A stretch of DNA of 11,328 bases, from NCBI GenBank assembly GCA_030544185.1, contig JAUNRO010000081.1, positions 1 to 11,328 on the forward strand, written 5' to 3'. The notes below the pieces were generated by a model. The model ran no database searches and was not told the origin of the DNA. It worked only from the letters and a program-made list of their open reading frames with translations. Positions within the stretch are counted from its first letter, which is position 1. Each line of letters starts with the position of its first letter. The DNA comes from Propionibacteriaceae bacterium (lineage in GTDB: Bacteria > Actinomycetota > Actinomycetes > Propionibacteriales > Propionibacteriaceae). A program made the translations under genes and the position numbers. Shown piece after piece: positions 6,896 to 11,328 of the stretch.

Positions 6896-6915
6896 GCGTG
6901 GCCAGCAGCTAGCGC

Positions 6916-8487
6916 TCAGATCACCCCACTGGCCCACAGGACCCCCGAGCTCGGCCCGAGCCGCCCCGCGTAGCCCATCGCCTCCGAGTCGCTCAGCCCC
7001 GCCACGAAGTCGATCACCCCGCGCCCCCGGGCCATCCGGGCGATCTCGGAGTCGCCGGTATGGCCGTCGAGCCATTCCGGATGCAGCTCCCGCACCCGGC
7101 GATAGCCCTGCTCGGCGAGTTCGACCAGCTCCAGCAGCCGCCGTGGCGCGCGCCGTGCATCGAAACGGTCGGAGAGCCACTCATCGAAGGTGTGCACCAG
7201 CTCGGCCAGGATCAGCGACTGGCCGCGCTGGACCATGGCGAGATCGGGGCGGTGGAGCACGAAGTACTGATGCACGAACTTCAGGACCTGGATCTGGTGC
7301 CACGCCAGCGGCCGGACGGTCACGACCGGTTCCCGGGCACAGGTCGGTTGGGGATTCATCACGATCGCCGTGGTGAAGTTGTCGATCCAGCGCCCGATGA
7401 AGTCGGAGATCGTGGCGTCCGCGGCGCGGGAGCCGTCATAGGGGGTGATCAGCATGCCGTCGACGAGTTCCTCGCCGACCACCATCACGGCCTCGCGGAA
7501 GATCTCGTCGTCATAGACCCAGCCGTCCTTCTCCGCAGCGCTCCGCCGCATCCGCTCCAGCCCGGCGCCCGGCTGGCGCCACAGTTTGCCCAGCCGCTCC
7601 GCCGGCATGGCGGCCCAGTCAGCCGAATCGGCCAGCCAGGCCCGGAACTCGCCGGAGATCGGGGAGAACTGGAGCACCCCGGAGCGGTGGAAGTCCTCGA
7701 GGTCATGCAGTGAATACGCGATGTCGTCCGCCAGATCCATGACCGCGCATTCGAGCGTCTGGCGCCCCGGGGGCAGGCAGATGCCGTCGATGACCTCCAT
7801 CATCTCGGTGAGGTCCAGCACATAGGCGCTGAACTTGGCCGCCCCCGCGCCATAGGCGCCCGCGTTCGCTCCCCGGGGTGGATCGTCCCAGCGCGCCGGA
7901 TGCGGGGCGGGCACGTGCAGCCGGCCCCACGGATATTTCAGGACCGCGGCCCGCGCCGCCGCGGTGAGGTTGAGCCCGTCGATCCCGTCGCCGTGGACCT
8001 CGAGTTCGGTGATGATCCGAAACGTCTGCGCATTGCCCTCGAACCCGTCGGCCAGCCCGAAGTCCTCCCGGGCGAGCCGATCGAGCGTGCGCTCGCCGTT
8101 GTGGCCGAACGGCGGGTGGCCGAGGTCGTGGGCGACCGCCCCCGCCTGGGCGACGACATGGTCCAGCCCGCCCCAGCGCTCGACATCGAGCGGGTCGGCG
8201 ATCTGGCGTACGCCCACCGACAGTGACCGGGCGAGAGCCGTCACCTTGATCGAGTGACTCAACCGGTTGTGCACCACGCTGTCGGTCGACCCGCGATCGA
8301 CGACCTGCGTAACATCGGCCAGGCGCGCGAACGCTGGCGCGAACCGCAGCCGTTCGAGGTCGACCCGGAATTCCGATTCGGCGCCGGAGGTCAACGGTTG
8401 CCACAGGTGTGGCTCCGGCCGGCGGCGGGCGATGCGTGCTTCCGCCAGCTCCTCGAGGGAGCGCTCGGGCGCGTGCGGGTCGGCCAT
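6916..8487 (-). CDS. dgt: Deoxyguanosinetriphosphate triphosphohydrolase-like (dGTPase, HD superfamily)
   Basis: 523 residues from ATG 8487; a TTG further upstream (8538) is less likely. The HD-type metal site is complete: H78 ('NRLSHS'), H120-D121 in 'VAHDLGHPPFGHNGE', and D254/D255 in 'MDLADDIAYSLHDLED'. The motif HPPFGHNGE is the hallmark of dGTPase-like enzymes, which cleave dNTPs to the deoxynucleoside and tripolyphosphate and so tune dNTP pools. Its length is close to the E. coli Dgt type (about 505) and longer than the ~400-420-residue actinobacterial group; the extra sequence is mostly C-terminal ('IGRWIDNFTTAIVMNPQPTC...'). Substrate preference cannot be told. TAGGTT lies 7 nt before the ATG, so the mRNA may be leaderless. 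It diverges from pgi. Confidence 0.93.
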   Translation of the reverse strand: MADPHAPERSLEELAEARIARRRPEPHLWQPLTSGAESEFRVDLERLRFAPAFARLADVTQVVDRGSTDSVVHNRLSHSIKVTALARSLSVGVRQIADPLDVERWGGLDHVVAQAGAVAHDLGHPPFGHNGERTLDRLAREDFGLADGFEGNAQTFRIITELEVHGDGIDGLNLTAAARAAVLKYPWGRLHVPAPHPARWDDPPRGANAGAYGAGAAKFSAYVLDLTEMMEVIDGICLPPGRQTLECAVMDLADDIAYSLHDLEDFHRSGVLQFSPISGEFRAWLADSADWAAMPAERLGKLWRQPGAGLERMRRSAAEKDGWVYDDEIFREAVMVVGEELVDGMLITPYDGSRAADATISDFIGRWIDNFTTAIVMNPQPTCAREPVVTVRPLAWHQIQVLKFVHQYFVLHRPDLAMVQRGQSLILAELVHTFDEWLSDRFDARRAPRRLLELVELAEQGYRRVRELHPEWLDGHTGDSEIARMARGRGVIDFVAGLSDSEAMGYAGRLGPSSGVLWASGVI

Positions 8488-8494
8488 GGTCCTG

Positions 8495-8500
8495 AACCTA
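8495..8500 (-). promoter_or_regulatory. -10 element of dgt, leaderless arrangement
   Basis: On the minus strand TAGGTT fits TANNNT and is followed by 7 nt (CAGGACC) and then the ATG, placing transcription start at or next to the start codon. The only ribosome-site-like bases (AGGA) are too close to the ATG. No -35 is evident. Confidence 0.5.
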
Positions 8501-8576
8501 CTCGACCGGCTTGTGCCGAGCGGACCAACTCCGCTCAACCTGGCCCCACCCGCCTGCGGGCGCCCGCGCGAGATCC

Positions 8577-8582
8577 TAGAGT
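8577..8582 (+). promoter_or_regulatory. -10 element of pgi, leaderless arrangement
   Basis: TAGAGT fits TANNNT and is followed by TGGGCC and ATG 8589, so transcription would begin at the start codon. No Shine-Dalgarno sequence is visible between 8560 and 8588, and no clear -35. Confidence 0.5.
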
Positions 8583-8588
8583 TGGGCC

Positions 8589-10265
<1,677 letters not shown>

Positions 10266-10302
10266 CCTGACCACACTGTGGACCGCGGCTGACCAGGCCG
10301 TC

Positions 10303-10350
10303 AGTTCCGCCCTCGAACCCCGTGTTTCGAGGGCGGAACTTTCCTTTTCC
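10303..10350 (+). terminator. Rho-independent terminator after pgi
   Basis: AGTTCCGCCCTCGAA (10303-10317) pairs perfectly with TTCGAGGGCGGAACT (10326-10340) around an 8-nt loop; TTTCCTTTTCC follows directly. The hairpin starts 37 bp past the stop codon. Confidence 0.93.
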
Positions 10351-10486
10351 TGAGAGCCGCGCCCCGTCTGCGAATTCACGCTCGTGACGGGAACAATTCG
10401 CGATAATTCAAGGAAACTAAAGCAAATACCGGGTCAGCGGCCTTCACGTAGCGGAAGTTGCCGTTCGGTGGCCCCTTTGATCCTGA
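10351..10486. promoter_or_regulatory. AT-richer promoter region of the sugar-transferase gene
   Basis: The stretch 10388-10430 is clearly lower in GC than the surroundings. It holds GATAAT (10402-10407), a good -10 shape without a matching -35, and a dyad TCACG-CT-CGTGA (10376-10387). Transcription probably starts here, upstream of the structured leader; a TTGATC at 10477-10482 would start RNA inside that structure. No gene is visible. Confidence 0.35.
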
Positions 10487-10561
10487 CTAACTTCCCGAGC
10501 GTATCTCAGGTTTCTGGCTGTGGCCGGGACCTGACGTCGAGTCAATCGCTTCGGGAGTTAG
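10487..10561 (+). promoter_or_regulatory. Structured 5' leader that can sequester the ribosome-binding site
   Basis: Bases 10487-10501 pair with 10547-10561 (14 bp; single bulged T at 10493 and T at 10550). The right arm contains the Shine-Dalgarno GGGAG (10553-10557) of the downstream gene. Inside, 10506-10518 pairs with 10523-10534 (12 pairs including two G-U, one bulge, loop TGTG). The linker 10535-10546 can instead form a TGAC/GTCA hairpin with the 3' end of the inner stem. The layout looks like a riboswitch or other translational control element. I recognise no known riboswitch consensus. Pairing is read by eye; no free energy was computed. Confidence 0.5.
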
Positions 10562-10564
10562 CAG

Positions 10565-11328
10565 ATGGTCACACTGCAGGCACCGGTCACGCCGCGCACG
10601 CTGGGCAACCGGGAGAACGCGCGGTCGCGGCGACAGCACAGCAAGCGCGTCTTCGTCATGGACGCGGCTGCCATCGCGCTGGCGATGTGCGGCACCTATC
10701 TGCTGATGTTCGGGATCGGCGAATCGTTCCTCGACTGGAAGCAGGATCTGCGCCTTCCGTACGCCCCCGTGCTGCTCGTCCTCGGCATCGTCTGGTTCCT
10801 CGCCCTCCAGGGGTCGGTGACCCGGCGGCGCCCGACGGCACCGGCGGGCCTGGAGGAATATGTCCAGATCCTCTCGGTCGCCCTGAAGGTGTTCGGGGCG
10901 ATCGCGATCGTCAGCTTCCTCCTCCAGGCGCACCCCTCGCGGCTGTTCTTCCTGGCTGCACTGCCCGCCGGCACAATGCTGCTCTGCCTGGGCCGGGTGG
11001 TGAACCGTCGCATCCTCGACCGTCGCCGTCGCCAGGGCCTGGACTTCGAGCGCGCCGTGCTGGTGGGCACCGAGGTCGGCGCCGCCGGCACCTTCCTCGA
11101 CGTGCAGGGGCATCCGGGCAGCGGCCTGTGCATCACCGATGTGGCGATCGTGGGCCCGGACAACGACGTGTCCGAGTTGCGGCATTTGCCCCGGCGCACC
11201 CTCGACGACATCGCCGAGTCCGCCCGCCGGGGTGAGATCGACGCCGTGCTCGTCGCCCCCGGGCTGGCGCCGGCCAGGGTCCGCTCGCTGTCCTGGGCGC
11301 TGGAGAAGTCCAACGTGAACTTCTTGCT
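10565..11328 (+). CDS. Polyprenyl-phosphate sugar-1-phosphate transferase, N-terminal part (runs off window)
   Basis: Open from ATG 10565 to the window end (254 codons seen), with GGGAG 7 nt upstream. The first residues are basic (RTLGNRENARSRRQHSKR). About four hydrophobic helices follow near 30-50, 66-82, 105-121 and 126-143, then a Rossmann-like domain from about 163 ('FERAVLVGTEVGAAGTFLDVQGHPGSG...VAIVGPDNDV...GEIDAVLVAPG'). This order, membrane helices then a CoA-binding-3-like domain, is that of WbaP/WcaJ-type enzymes, which move a sugar phosphate onto undecaprenyl phosphate to start exopolysaccharide or capsule units. The catalytic C-terminal half lies beyond the window, so family membership rests on architecture. 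It probably heads a polysaccharide operon to the right. Confidence 0.82.
   Translation, partial: MVTLQAPVTPRTLGNRENARSRRQHSKRVFVMDAAAIALAMCGTYLLMFGIGESFLDWKQDLRLPYAPVLLVLGIVWFLALQGSVTRRRPTAPAGLEEYVQILSVALKVFGAIAIVSFLLQAHPSRLFFLAALPAGTMLLCLGRVVNRRILDRRRRQGLDFERAVLVGTEVGAAGTFLDVQGHPGSGLCITDVAIVGPDNDVSELRHLPRRTLDDIAESARRGEIDAVLVAPGLAPARVRSLSWALEKSNVNFL

Noticed and set aside
10384..11235. 283-codon plus-strand frame with an ATG-type start at 10384
   Set aside because: It overlaps the transferase in another frame; its product is an Arg/Pro/Gly-rich string without domains. The frame from 10565 has a ribosome site, membrane helices and a Rossmann-like domain.

Overview
The window is a high-GC chromosomal segment from an actinomycete. 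The GC-rich third codon positions, GTG/TTG starts, TANNNT -10 elements directly before start codons and the gene families present all point to Actinomycetota. Propionibacteriales is my best guess, but that is an inference from gene content, not shown. I see no insertion sequence, tRNA, rRNA, CRISPR array or phage gene.

Layout: (a) 1-729, a regulatory stretch with a near-perfect palindrome, then a TetR-family regulator. (b) 743-3204, minus strand, a translationally coupled pair: an SPFH protein with a GYF-like domain (Bacillus YdjI type) followed by a double zinc-ribbon, tail-anchored membrane protein (YdjG type). In Bacillus these families belong to a PspA-linked envelope-stress module. (c) 3332-3645, a CsoR/CstR/FrmR-family regulator with an unusual cysteine arrangement and a matching palindromic operator. 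(d) 3702-4451, minus strand, a membrane-anchored DsbA-like thioredoxin-fold protein, divergent from (e) a second TetR regulator (4617-5228); their shared intergenic region carries clustered CTAGG repeats. (f) 5338-6471, a membrane-anchored SH3b protein whose C-terminal domain carries an HxxxxxxD...HxH metal-site pattern, ending in a strong hairpin. (g) 6714-6854, a 46-codon arginine-rich small ORF with its own candidate promoter, palindromic leader and a classical terminator. (h) dgt (dGTPase-like, minus) and pgi (glucose-6-phosphate isomerase, plus) start divergently 101 bp apart, and both look leaderless. (i) From 10565 to the window edge, the 5' part of a polyprenyl-phosphate sugar transferase gene for surface polysaccharide synthesis. 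It is preceded by a leader that can fold to bury the Shine-Dalgarno sequence.

Cell-envelope functions dominate: SPFH/zinc-ribbon pair, DsbA-like protein, SH3b/peptidase-like protein and sugar transferase. Four regulatory or metabolic genes lie among them. The observations most worth following are the structured leader of the sugar transferase, the GYF/PPPLPG-linked pair, the non-canonical CsoR-family sensor and the small ORF.
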